From IMG/VR virus record IMGVR_UViG_3300025009_000949, positions 1 to 37,862 of that record: a stretch of DNA of 37,862 nt, one strand, 5' to 3'. Shown in pieces: positions 21,624-28,505 of this stretch; positions within the stretch are counted from its first letter, which is position 1, and every line of letters begins with the position of its first letter. The DNA is from a virus. Below the pieces are notes generated by a model. It ran no database searches. It saw only the letters and a program-made list of their open reading frames with translations, and had not been told where the DNA came from. A program made the position numbers and the translations under genes.

Positions 21624-22995
21624 TATAAAACTTGGATCATTATTTGATGGGGTAGCAGTGTTCCCTTTAGCGGCAAAGAGAAACGGAATTAAAGCAGCTT
21701 GGGCGAGTGAGATAGAGGTTTTTCCGCTAAAGGTTAGTCAATATCATTTTCCCGACATGAAGCATTTAGGTGACATTTGCCTGATTAACGGGGCAGAAAT
21801 TGAACCTGTGGATATAATCACCTTCGGTAGTCCATGCCAGGATTTGAGTGTAGCAGGCAAGCGTGAAGGGATGGCAGGAGAACGGTCGGGATTGTTTAGT
21901 CAGGCGATACGAATAATCAGAGAAATGCAGGGGGCGACAAATGGAGAATACCCAAGATACGCGATATGGGAGAACGTGCCCGGAGCATTTAGTAGTAACT
22001 CAGGACAGGATTTTAGGACAGTCCTTGAAGAAATCACAGCGTCCGAAATTCCAATGCCTAAGTCTGGAAAGTGGGCAAACGCGGGAATGGTCAGAGGGAA
22101 TGGGTATAGTGTTGCTTGGAGAACACTTGATGCGCAATACTGGGGAGTCCCCCAGCGTCGTAAGAGAATCTTTCTTGTCACAGATTTTAGAGGTCAACGT
22201 GCCCCAGAAATACTTTTTGAGTGCGAAGGCCTGCCTTGGAATTTTACGCAGAGCAGAGAAGCGAGGGAAGAACCTGCCGGAAGGGTTAGAAATGGCGTTG
22301 AAACAACAAGCAGGATTAACTGCACTTCCGAAGGTATAGCGGGAACTGTGAGTAGTAAATGGGCGAAGGGTACAGGGGGACCGGCAGGAGATAAACACTA
22401 TAGTCTTGTCTGTCAACCAATAGCCTTTAACGGCAGACAAGACCCTGTTTATGGACAAGTTACCGGGGCGATTGATACTGATCGAGCGACACAATGTGTA
22501 TTGCATCCCAAAGTAGCTGGAACGATTTGCGCCAGTGGTGCAGGGACAAACAGACCAGCGGGGCAGGGGAATGAGACTGATTTAGTTTTTGTTATCCAAT
22601 CGGCAACGATGAGCGGTGATAAGAAACAAAACGGTTTAGGCGTGTCAGACGGCCCATGCTATACACTGGATTGTCGGGCAGATCATGCTGTCGCTCACAG
22701 TTTCCCATTAGTCGGTCACGGTGTTTATTTAGAAGGTGGGGCGGCGACACTAAGATCATTTCATGGTGACTGTGGGGGAGGTAGTGAAACCTTAGTCACT
22801 CAAAATTACATGGTGAGGCGACTAATGCCGATAGAGTGCGAGCGTTTAATGTCGATGCCCGACGGTTGGACCAATATTCCCGGCGCAAGTGACACTGCAC
22901 GGTATAAGTCGATTGGCAACTCGTTGGTGATGAATATAGCTGATTGGATATTTAGTCAGATAGTTAGAATAGAAATTGAAGAGATGTTAGGATGA
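21616..22995 (+). CDS. C5-cytosine DNA methyltransferase
   Basis: 459 residues. Motif I is KLGSLFDGVAVFPLAA, motif IV GSPCQDLSVAG with catalytic Cys74, motif VI WENVPG (ENV at 119-121), motif VIII QRRKRIFLV, and motif X near the end (KSIGNSLVMNI). A target-recognition region of roughly 230 residues (about 190-420) sets specificity, which cannot be read here. It transfers methyl from SAM to C5 of cytosine, probably to evade host restriction; no cognate endonuclease gene is visible. It ends IEEMLG, a variant of the shared tail. Confidence 0.95.
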   Translation: MIDIKLGSLFDGVAVFPLAAKRNGIKAAWASEIEVFPLKVSQYHFPDMKHLGDICLINGAEIEPVDIITFGSPCQDLSVAGKREGMAGERSGLFSQAIRIIREMQGATNGEYPRYAIWENVPGAFSSNSGQDFRTVLEEITASEIPMPKSGKWANAGMVRGNGYSVAWRTLDAQYWGVPQRRKRIFLVTDFRGQRAPEILFECEGLPWNFTQSREAREEPAGRVRNGVETTSRINCTSEGIAGTVSSKWAKGTGGPAGDKHYSLVCQPIAFNGRQDPVYGQVTGAIDTDRATQCVLHPKVAGTICASGAGTNRPAGQGNETDLVFVIQSATMSGDKKQNGLGVSDGPCYTLDCRADHAVAHSFPLVGHGVYLEGGAATLRSFHGDCGGGSETLVTQNYMVRRLMPIECERLMSMPDGWTNIPGASDTARYKSIGNSLVMNIADWIFSQIVRIEIEEMLG

Positions 22996-23001
22996 TTGGC
23001 C

Positions 23002-23427
23002 ATGTATGTTAGACCGCTCACTATTGAGGATAAAGCTAAAATTAAGCAGGTTAAGGAATTAGCTAACAAACCAATAAGGGAACAATCCAAGGAGCTTACA
23101 AAGCTAATTCAGAAGGCACGTAAAAATCCAGGTATGGCATCAGAATTAAGAATGTTGGAACGCGAACGGAATAACTTGCAGGAGTTATTAATAACTGGAT
23201 CGCCTGTTACTATAGAGTGCTTGGGCGAGACTATCCTGCTTGATTACGATTTATTGTCGAAGCTATATAGAAGTTTAGCTAAACATCGAACTATAAGGGC
23301 CTATATTGGGGATTACGATTTAACGATCAGGTATGAAAAAGGCGAGAGTAAGGGTTATACAGTTTTGCATGAAGTTAATGTCTATCGGAGTTTGGCCGGT
23401 AGTTTACCAATTATAAATTTGTACTGA
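23002..23427 (+). CDS. hypothetical protein with N-terminal helical domain
   Basis: 141 residues from ATG 23002, 9 nt after TAGGAT; a TTG at 22996 is closer than usual. The N-terminal half is a helical, likely coiled-coil segment (IKQVKELANKPIREQSKELT and on). The C-terminal half is beta-rich (YIGDYDLTIRYEKGESKGYT). No family recognised. Its ribosome site lies in the MLG-stop codons of the methyltransferase gene. Confidence 0.6.
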   Translation: MYVRPLTIEDKAKIKQVKELANKPIREQSKELTKLIQKARKNPGMASELRMLERERNNLQELLITGSPVTIECLGETILLDYDLLSKLYRSLAKHRTIRAYIGDYDLTIRYEKGESKGYTVLHEVNVYRSLAGSLPIINLY

Positions 23428-23438
23428 GGGTGAAATAA

Positions 23439-23768
23439 TTGGACTTATTAGTAGGTGAAAATTTAAAAATCACATCGGATCGTTTGAATTATGTTATTGA
23501 GCAGCGCAGAGTCAAAACTGAAGGAGAGAACATCGGGGACGAATACTGGGTTAACGCCGGTTACTACTCCCAATTCGACGAAACTATTTTTAAGCACCTG
23601 ATTAATTTAGGTTTAAGGACATCCGATCTGAAAGGCGCCAGGGAGATACTTGATTACTTGGCCGAGATTCGCAAAGACATTTTAAAACTGGATTTCCAGG
23701 AGTGCATCAAGAAGCTGAACCAGGAACCGGTTGAATTGACTGAAACTGATGACGATATGCTCGGATGA
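23439..23768 (+). CDS. conserved phage protein with DDMLG tail
   Basis: 109 residues, TTG 23439 behind GAGGGTG. The pattern LKITSDRLNYVIEQRRV, GDEYWVNAGYYSQFDE, then a helical LRTSDLKGAREILDYL is familiar from short Firmicute phage proteins of unknown function. It ends ETDDDMLG, and that stop overlaps the next start (ATGA). The final codons provide the ribosome site for the next gene. Confidence 0.65.
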   Translation: MDLLVGENLKITSDRLNYVIEQRRVKTEGENIGDEYWVNAGYYSQFDETIFKHLINLGLRTSDLKGAREILDYLAEIRKDILKLDFQECIKKLNQEPVELTETDDDMLG

Positions 23769-24067
23769 TAGCAGCACTTATAAACCGTAGACGTAGGCAG
23801 ATATTAATACACTCTTATATTTATTACAAACTCGGAACGTCTATAATTGCTGACCATACTTGGGATAAGTGGGCAAGGGATTTAGTTGACTTGCAAAAGG
23901 CCTATCCCAAGATAGCTAAAAGTTTACCCTACCACGAAGTATTTAAGGACTTTGATGGTTCATCAGGATTTTACTTGCCAGCCGACGAATGGACGGTAAA
24001 CAAAGCTTTACAGTTGTTACGAATACATGACATGGTACAAAAAGAGATCGATGACATGCTGGGGTGA
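23765..24067 (+). CDS. phage LigA-related small protein with DDMLG tail
   Basis: 100 residues. NRRRRQILIHSYIYYKLGTS, IIADHTWDKWARDLVDLQKA and FKDFDGSSGFYLP match a phage family sometimes labelled 'DNA ligase LigA-related' because the HxxYYxxxxxxISDxxYD-like opening resembles the N-terminal Ia domain of NAD ligase. It lacks any adenylation core, so it is not a ligase by itself. It ends QKEIDDMLG. It sits just ahead of the SNF2 helicase fragment. Confidence 0.65.
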   Translation: MIAALINRRRRQILIHSYIYYKLGTSIIADHTWDKWARDLVDLQKAYPKIAKSLPYHEVFKDFDGSSGFYLPADEWTVNKALQLLRIHDMVQKEIDDMLG

Positions 24068-24071
24068 TGGG

Positions 24072-24956
24072 TTGGATTATCAGGAATTTTTGGAGAGCAA
24101 GAAAACAGCAGTACAAAGTTGCGGATTTAAAATCAGTGAAGAAGAACTTAACCCAGGCGCTAAATTATTTCAAGCTGATATCGCCAGATGGGCGCTGCAG
24201 AAGGGCAGGGCAGCTATATTTGCCGGGACAGGATTAGGCAAGACTTTTATGCAACTTGAATGGGCGGATAAAGTTTGTGATTACACCTTCGGTGATGTGC
24301 TGATAGCGGCACCTTTGGCGGTGGCTCAGCAAACTGTTAGAGAAGGTGAGAAATTCGGTATAAAAGTAAACTACTGCCGGTGCCAAGAAGATGTAAAGCC
24401 TGGTATTAATATAACTAACTACGAAATGTTGGGTAAGTTTAATCCCGATAAATTCGAAGGTATCGTATTGGATGAAAGCAGTATTTTAAAATCTTTTACA
24501 GGAAAAGTAAGAACTCAGATTATCGAGACGTTCCGAAATACGCCTTACAAATTAGCTTGTACAGCTACACCTGCACCCAACGATATTATGGAGTTATGCA
24601 ATCATGCAGAATTTTTAGGTGTGATGACGCGAGCGGAAATGCTGGCCATGTGGTTTGTCCATGATGGTGGTGATACATCGAAATGGCGGCTAAAGGGCCA
24701 TGTCAAGGAGAGTTTTTGGACATGGGTTGCTATTTGGGCGGTTATGTTGCAGAACCCTAAAGATTTGGGGTATGACGGTACGGAGTATGAACTGCCTGAG
24801 CTGAATATCATTCCTGTTGTTGTAGAAATGGACGGGCCTGAAGCAAGGACTATGACGGAGCGCAGGAAGGCCCGGAAGGAAAGTATTGATCTGAGGGTTG
24901 TTGCAGCTGCAGAAATAGTTAACCGGATATTAAATGCGGAGTGTGATTTATTATAA
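24072..24956 (+). CDS. SNF2-family helicase, N-terminal half (split gene)
   Basis: 294 residues from TTG 24072. It carries the first RecA-like domain only: Q-like region near FQADIARWAL, Walker A FAGTGLGKTF (about 50-59), motif II VLDESS (about 132-137) and motif III ACTATPAPND (about 159-168). Translation then ends at TAA 24956, ten bases into an inserted HNH gene. The missing half (motifs IV-VI) is encoded at 25530-26042. Removing 24947-25534 (588 bp) rejoins both halves in frame as ...NAEC-D-SLLIWC.... The split falls between the two helicase lobes, so both polypeptides could still assemble. Function otherwise: ATP-driven DNA remodelling in replication or recombination. Confidence 0.85.
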   Translation: MDYQEFLESKKTAVQSCGFKISEEELNPGAKLFQADIARWALQKGRAAIFAGTGLGKTFMQLEWADKVCDYTFGDVLIAAPLAVAQQTVREGEKFGIKVNYCRCQEDVKPGINITNYEMLGKFNPDKFEGIVLDESSILKSFTGKVRTQIIETFRNTPYKLACTATPAPNDIMELCNHAEFLGVMTRAEMLAMWFVHDGGDTSKWRLKGHVKESFWTWVAIWAVMLQNPKDLGYDGTEYELPELNIIPVVVEMDGPEARTMTERRKARKESIDLRVVAAAEIVNRILNAECDLL

Positions 24957-25561
24957 AGAAGTGTAAAACTTGCGGTGAGTTAAAAGCATTATCTGAATTT
25001 ACGAAGGCCGCAGGCTGCAAAGATGGGGTTAGAGGGGACTGTAAAAAATGTCACAGTATAAAGAATACCGCCAATAGTGAGTCTAAGAAACAAAAACGTA
25101 AAACTTACATGGCAGAATATTCTAAAAATAATAGATCTAAATTCATAAGAACTCCTGAGCAGAAAGGAATTTATAACACCAGACGCAGAGAAGAATACGC
25201 AAGTAATAACGAGTTTAGAAAACAAGTAAAAGAAAAGGTAAAAAACTGGCAACATAATAACCCTAGTAAGCGAAGAAATCAGAGATTATCTAAATACGGC
25301 ATTACCCTCGAACAATTTAACGATATGCTAGAAAAACAAAACGGTAAATGCGCCGTATGCGGGTACAGTGATACATCGGATACTAATTTTTTCCCTGTGG
25401 TGGATCACTGCCACGATACAGGTAAAGTTAGAGGTATTTTATGCATGAACTGCAACATGGGCATAGGAAAATTTAAAGATAACGAAATTTATCTTTATAA
25501 CGCTTTGGTATACCTAAAGGGGGATATTATTGGACAGCTTGTTAATATGGTGCAATCTTAA
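24950..25561 (+). CDS. HNH/endonuclease VII-like homing endonuclease inserted in helicase gene
   Basis: About 203 residues if started at ATT 24950 or 202 at ATA 24953; both follow GGAGTG. The first ATG (25109) would cut off the conserved N-terminal zinc ribbon KKCKTCGELKALSEF with a later CKKCH, so a non-standard start is favoured. The C-terminal nuclease core reads YGITLEQFNDML, CAVCGYSD, VVDHCHDTGKVRGILCMNCN, matching the endonuclease VII/HNH beta-beta-alpha-metal fold (His, Asp, CxxC ligands present). The gene lies precisely at the helicase break and its 3' end reads 27 nt into the second half in another frame. This is how free-standing homing endonucleases split host genes. Confidence 0.85.
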   Translation: MIKKCKTCGELKALSEFTKAAGCKDGVRGDCKKCHSIKNTANSESKKQKRKTYMAEYSKNNRSKFIRTPEQKGIYNTRRREEYASNNEFRKQVKEKVKNWQHNNPSKRRNQRLSKYGITLEQFNDMLEKQNGKCAVCGYSDTSDTNFFPVVDHCHDTGKVRGILCMNCNMGIGKFKDNEIYLYNALVYLKGDIIGQLVNMVQS

Positions 25562-26042
25562 TTCGGAGCAAGACGCTCTTGAAAAGGCGCTTGGTAGTTT
25601 GTGTGTATCTGTGCGCGGAACAACTCCAAGCGATAAAAGAATTGATTACATGCACAAATGGGTTAGCGGAAAGATACCTATTATGGTATCTAAACCATCT
25701 GTTTTTGGTTGGGGTATGAACTGGCAGCACTGTCACAATATGATATTTGTCGGACTGTCTGATAGTTTTGAACAGTATTTCCAAGCAGTGCGCCGGTGCT
25801 GGAGGTTTGGACAGACTGAGAAAGTTAATGTGTACGTGGTTACCGCATCGACAGAGGGCGCGGTAGTTGATAACATCAAGCGCAAGGAAGAAGAATTTAA
25901 TTCCATGCTGTCAGGGATGATAGCGGCAACACAGGAGATAACGAAAGAGAACATACAAGCTACTTTGAGAGATACGACAGTTTATGATCCGCAGGTGCCT
26001 ATGGTACTACCGGATTGGTTAACAACACAAAAGACTGCTTAA
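25530..26042 (+). CDS. SNF2-family helicase, C-terminal half (split gene)
   Basis: 170 residues from TTG 25530, which has AAGGGGG 6 nt upstream supplied by the inserted sequence. It holds the second RecA-like lobe: motif IV LLIWCNLNSEQDAL, motif V VSKPSVFGWGMNWQ and motif VI QAVRRCWRFGQTEKVNVY (about 86-103). It lacks any Walker A, so alone it cannot work; it likely pairs with the 24072-24956 product. The end overlaps a perfect 14-bp inverted repeat terminator. Confidence 0.85.
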   Translation: MDSLLIWCNLNSEQDALEKALGSLCVSVRGTTPSDKRIDYMHKWVSGKIPIMVSKPSVFGWGMNWQHCHNMIFVGLSDSFEQYFQAVRRCWRFGQTEKVNVYVVTASTEGAVVDNIKRKEEEFNSMLSGMIAATQEITKENIQATLRDTTVYDPQVPMVLPDWLTTQKTA

Positions 26043-26058
26043 TTAGCAGTCTTTTGTG
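26026..26058. terminator. bidirectional terminator over two convergent stop codons
   Basis: CACAAAAGACTGCT (26026-26039), loop TAATT, AGCAGTCTTTTGTG (26045-26058): a perfect 14-bp stem with U-rich descending arms on both strands. It contains the stop codon of the rightward helicase half (TAA 26040-26042) and of the leftward HTH gene (TAA 26041-26039). Confidence 0.85.
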
Positions 26059-26212
26059 AAGGGTTTGGTTGGTCCTTATCTATTATCCAGCGGTTATCAA
26101 TTTTACGCGCCAAGACTTTACCGGCAGCGCATAAGTTTTTAATATAACCGGGTTTTAAGGACCAGAGCAGGGCAGCTTCATTGACGCCCATAATTTTATC
26201 AAGAATGTTTAT
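26039..26212 (-). CDS. small helix-turn-helix protein with apparent ATA start
   Basis: 57 residues if started at ATA 26212 (AGGTGA 6 nt upstream); the first ATG (26191) would give 50 and has no ribosome site. LDKIMGVNEAALLWSLKPGY and IKNLCAAGKVLARKIDNRWI, ending IDKDQPNPSQ, is a common Firmicute excisionase/MerR-like single-HTH protein. Its ATA overlaps the TAA of the upstream, IS-interrupted gene (ATAA). It is the last gene of a leftward cassette. Confidence 0.65.
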   Translation of the reverse strand: MNILDKIMGVNEAALLWSLKPGYIKNLCAAGKVLARKIDNRWIIDKDQPNPSQKTAN

Positions 26213-26256
26213 GTCGTTTCACCTACCTTGTAAATATATTCTCGACGCTGTAACCA
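26209..26256 (-). pseudogene. 3' fragment of gene interrupted by the IS element
   Basis: Directly after the IS right end the frame reads WLQRREYIYKVGETT and stops at TAA 26209. Joined to the 28066-28227 fragment it completes a 69-residue protein. Confidence 0.7.
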
Positions 26257-26423
26257 GTGAACTACCCCCGCTTACGTTCCACTAAGAAGCGGGGGCTTCC
26301 ATGGGAACATCAACGAGCGTTTCCTGATTCATCAACCACGGCCTGCCGCTACAAAGAGCAATAGGTCTTACACGGCCTCCAGCAGGCATGATTTCGGGCG
26401 GTCCCCGCCCTACAAGTATATAT
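26257..26423 (-). ncRNA. probable omega-RNA (reRNA) at tnpB 3' end
   Basis: The 165 nt after the tnpB stop form GC-rich hairpins (GGGCGGGGACCGCCC-type pairing near 26393-26410 and the right-end stem at 26265-26295) and end in TAGTTCAC at the IS border. By analogy with ISDra2-type TnpB systems this RNA would extend into the flank, using TGGTTACAGCGTCG and following bases as guide, i.e. the interrupted gene itself. Confidence 0.65.
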
Positions 26424-27524
26424 CTAAGCCGCTAGCATTTCTAAGCCACGGCGTTCTATCAATATGGCTGACACCAAATCCCTGGGCATAACCAGTCCAC
26501 AAGCAGGGCACCGGTGTACTCTGACACTCAAATCCTTTGGCACATTGGCACCACAAAGACAGGTCTGGGAAGTGCCATGTGGAGGGACAGGGAAAAATAT
26601 TTTGCCGTATCTGCGGCATTTGTACTCCACAAAGTTTCTGAATGTACCCCATGAAGCATCATGGATGCTTTTAGCTAGGTGGTGGTTTTTGACCATGTTC
26701 TCGATCTTTAGATCTTCCATGATGATAATGTCATGGTTTTGAACCACGTCTAAACTGGTCTTGTGTAGAAAGTCTTTTCGTTGATTAGTTATCGTAGCAT
26801 GAAGTTTAGCCACTTTAGTTTTGGCTTTCCCTCGGTTGTTAGAACCTTTCTTTTTGCGAGAAAGTCTGCGCTGTTGTTTGGCTAACTTCTTTTCGGATTT
26901 ACGATAATATTTTGGGGTTTCTATCTCTGTGCTATCAGACAGTACAGCAAAATGCTCAAGACCCACGTCTATTCCAGTGGATTTGGTACTGTTAGTAAGA
27001 TTTTCGGGTACTTCCACTTCGGCGGTCAAATTAGCATACCACTTGCCACCGTGATACTTTATATTAACCCTGGATATTTGGCTAGCATCAAATTCCCGGT
27101 GAGTTGTCATTTTTACGAAACCAATCTTAGAAAGATAGATTTTAGCTGGCTTAGAGAAAGTTTTCTTTACAGCATCCACTTGAGGATAGGTAAACGAAGT
27201 ATAGTGGTCACGGTTTTTGAACCGGGGGTATCCCGCTTCTTTGGCAAAAAACCGCTGATAGGCAAAGTCTAGCCGATGCAGAGTATCCTGTAATACCTGG
27301 CTATGAACTTGCTTGTATTCCGGGTGTTCTTTAGTATAGTCCGGCAACATATTCTGCTGTTTATTATATGTCAACCCCTGGCCAGTTTCTTTATACACAC
27401 GCTGACGCTCAGATAAAGACCAGTTATAGAGTTTCCGGCAAAGTTTTAGTGTATGGAACATTTTTCTCTGTTGCTCTTTGGTCGGACGTATTTCAAACCG
27501 GTAGACAATTTGCAAATAATTCAC
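26424..27524 (-). CDS. tnpB: TnpB RNA-guided nuclease of IS200/IS605 element
   Basis: 366 residues. The N-terminal OrfB HTH-like region is YRFEIRPTKEQQRKMF. The RuvC parts are GIDVGLE (Asp, about 188), IIIMEDLKIENM (Glu, about 273) and a final RDLVSAIL (Asp near 350). A zinc ribbon, CLCGA...CPACG, lies between. TnpB is an omega-RNA-guided DNA nuclease, the ancestor group of Cas12, and helps keep the element in place. All three acidic residues are seen, so activity is plausible. Its ATG overlaps the tnpA stop (ATGA). Confidence 0.93.
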   Translation of the reverse strand: MNYLQIVYRFEIRPTKEQQRKMFHTLKLCRKLYNWSLSERQRVYKETGQGLTYNKQQNMLPDYTKEHPEYKQVHSQVLQDTLHRLDFAYQRFFAKEAGYPRFKNRDHYTSFTYPQVDAVKKTFSKPAKIYLSKIGFVKMTTHREFDASQISRVNIKYHGGKWYANLTAEVEVPENLTNSTKSTGIDVGLEHFAVLSDSTEIETPKYYRKSEKKLAKQQRRLSRKKKGSNNRGKAKTKVAKLHATITNQRKDFLHKTSLDVVQNHDIIIMEDLKIENMVKNHHLAKSIHDASWGTFRNFVEYKCRRYGKIFFPVPPHGTSQTCLCGANVPKDLSVRVHRCPACGLVMPRDLVSAILIERRGLEMLAA

Positions 27525-27925
27525 CTCTTTTCACCCTGGGTTTCAATGTACTTCTTAATTACTTCGATGGGTACACCACCTGTTGTTAATAAACAAAAAC
27601 TTTGCGACCAAAAATATTCTTTCCATAGCTGCTTTCTAACTTCCGGAAACTCTTTTTTAATAAGTCTGGATGATGCACTTTTGAAGGCATTGATATACTT
27701 AGAAATTTCCGTATTAGGGTGAGCCTTGAACAATATGTGTGCATGGTCTTTGTCATGGTTGTATTCCAGGAAGCTAATATTATATTTTGGTGCAATATAC
27801 TCACCAATTTCTTTGATACGGTTTGCTATTGTGTCGTTTATAACTTTTCTGCGGTATTTTACTACCAAAATTAGATGATATGTAAGTAAGAAGACTGAGT
27901 GGCTATTTGTATCAAGTTTGCTCAA
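27521..27925 (-). CDS. tnpA: TnpA Y1 HUH transposase
   Basis: 134 residues. LTYHLILVVKYRRKV is the family opening; the HUH motif is DHAHILF (His61, His63) and the catalytic tyrosine is Tyr126 in EVIKKYIETQ. It cuts and joins single-stranded IS ends as a dimer, favouring the lagging-strand template at replication forks. Full length. It lies upstream of tnpB in the same direction. Confidence 0.93.
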   Translation of the reverse strand: MSKLDTNSHSVFLLTYHLILVVKYRRKVINDTIANRIKEIGEYIAPKYNISFLEYNHDKDHAHILFKAHPNTEISKYINAFKSASSRLIKKEFPEVRKQLWKEYFWSQSFCLLTTGGVPIEVIKKYIETQGEKR

Positions 27926-28065
27926 TAATAATCAACCCTTCGTTATTGCGACTGATTATATTTTGCCACATCATAGAGACTTCGGCAACCATTATTTTTA
28001 GCATACAAAACAAGGCCGCCATTCATCCCACCACCTTAGAGGTGGGGGAATTCTGGCGAGTTTTG

Positions 28066-28227
28066 GTTAAAAGTTGTTGCTTCCATGATTGTTATACCCG
28101 TTACGGGTATAACGTCGGCATGGTTTAAGTTTTTAACTTCATTAGCGGTATTGTAAGCTAACAGATATATAATCCCTCTTCTGATGTTAACAGCGTAGTA
28201 TTTACTTCTTTTGTATGTGTTTAACAT
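28066..28227 (-). pseudogene. 5' part of small gene interrupted by IS200/IS605
   Basis: 54 codons from ATG 28227 (MLNTYKRSKYYAVNIRRGII, then YLLAYNTANEVKN and on to EATTFN) until the IS left end. The present frame runs on into the IS for a few more codons and stops at 28036. The intact form would be 69 residues ending WLQRREYIYKVGETT. TAATG overlap with the upstream gene and a GGAGG site show it was a normal operon member. Function unknown; the beta-strand-rich start suggests a small regulatory or binding protein. Confidence 0.7.
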
Positions 28228-28406
28228 TATCTAACCTCCTTAACGGTGAAAGGTCCCGTGTATTCATCATTATCTTCTAACCAGTTTAGTATTTCGCCAA
28301 CGGTTACATCGTTGATATCTTTATCCAAAAAGTCACAAATACAATTTTCGAGAATTGGTTGTTGGCCTGATACTATTTGACCTGCTAATTTTCTATAGTT
28401 TTGCAT
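28227..28406 (-). CDS. hypothetical protein, first gene of leftward cassette
   Basis: 59 residues from ATG 28406, which has AAGGAGG 8 nt upstream; in-frame extension to 28439 is not supported. Sequence MQNYRKLAGQIVSGQQPILE, then acidic helices (DFLDKDINDVTVGEILNWLE). Low pI and small size are reminiscent of phage anti-host or regulatory proteins, but there is no family match. Stop overlaps the next start. Confidence 0.6.
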   Translation of the reverse strand: MQNYRKLAGQIVSGQQPILENCICDFLDKDINDVTVGEILNWLEDNDEYTGPFTVKEVR

Positions 28407-28454
28407 TGTGTGTTCCTCCTTATTTATGCGTATTCGCACTTACTTTCTATATTT

Positions 28455-28483
28455 ATAATAACATATGCGTTAAGACATGTCAA
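28455..28483 (-). promoter_or_regulatory. leftward promoter for the small cassette
   Basis: On the minus strand TTGACA (28478-28483), 17 bp, TATTAT (28455-28460), near consensus. The spacer holds AACGCAT, also part of the 7121-7132 operator-like 12-mer, and the palindrome TGCG-TATT-CGCA lies downstream (28427-28438), so control by the phage repressor or Cro is possible. Confidence 0.7.
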
Positions 28484-28505
28484 TACTTTTTTTTGAGGTG
28501 AATTT

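Larger units (their letters stand above)
26257..28065 (-). mobile_element. IS200/IS605-family insertion sequence with tnpA and tnpB
   Basis: About 1.81 kb. The right end carries the hairpin CCCCCGCTT/AAGCGGGGG (26265-26295), the left end the hairpin CCACC-TTAGA-GGTGG (28031-28045), as expected for single-strand HUH transposition; there are no terminal inverted repeats and no target duplication. It holds Y1 transposase tnpA, tnpB, and a probable omega-RNA. Insertion is next to TTTAA(C) on the minus strand, a plausible TnpB target-adjacent motif. Deleting it rejoins the host gene in frame, which fixes the ends to within about one base. Confidence 0.9.

Noticed and set aside
22000-22506. 168-codon reverse-strand frame inside the C5 methyltransferase gene
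   Set aside because: It is antisense to conserved motifs of a clear gene and lacks a ribosome site or known motif.
24947-25534. Intein or self-splicing intron in the helicase gene
   Set aside because: The helicase frame hits TAA ten bases into the insert, so it is not an intein. I see no group I or II core, and the second half has its own ribosome site and TTG, which a spliced gene would not need. RT-PCR would settle it.
25109-25561. ATG 25109 as start of the HNH gene
   Set aside because: It would remove the N-terminal CxxC...CxxC zinc ribbon typical of this endonuclease VII-like family, and no ribosome site precedes it.
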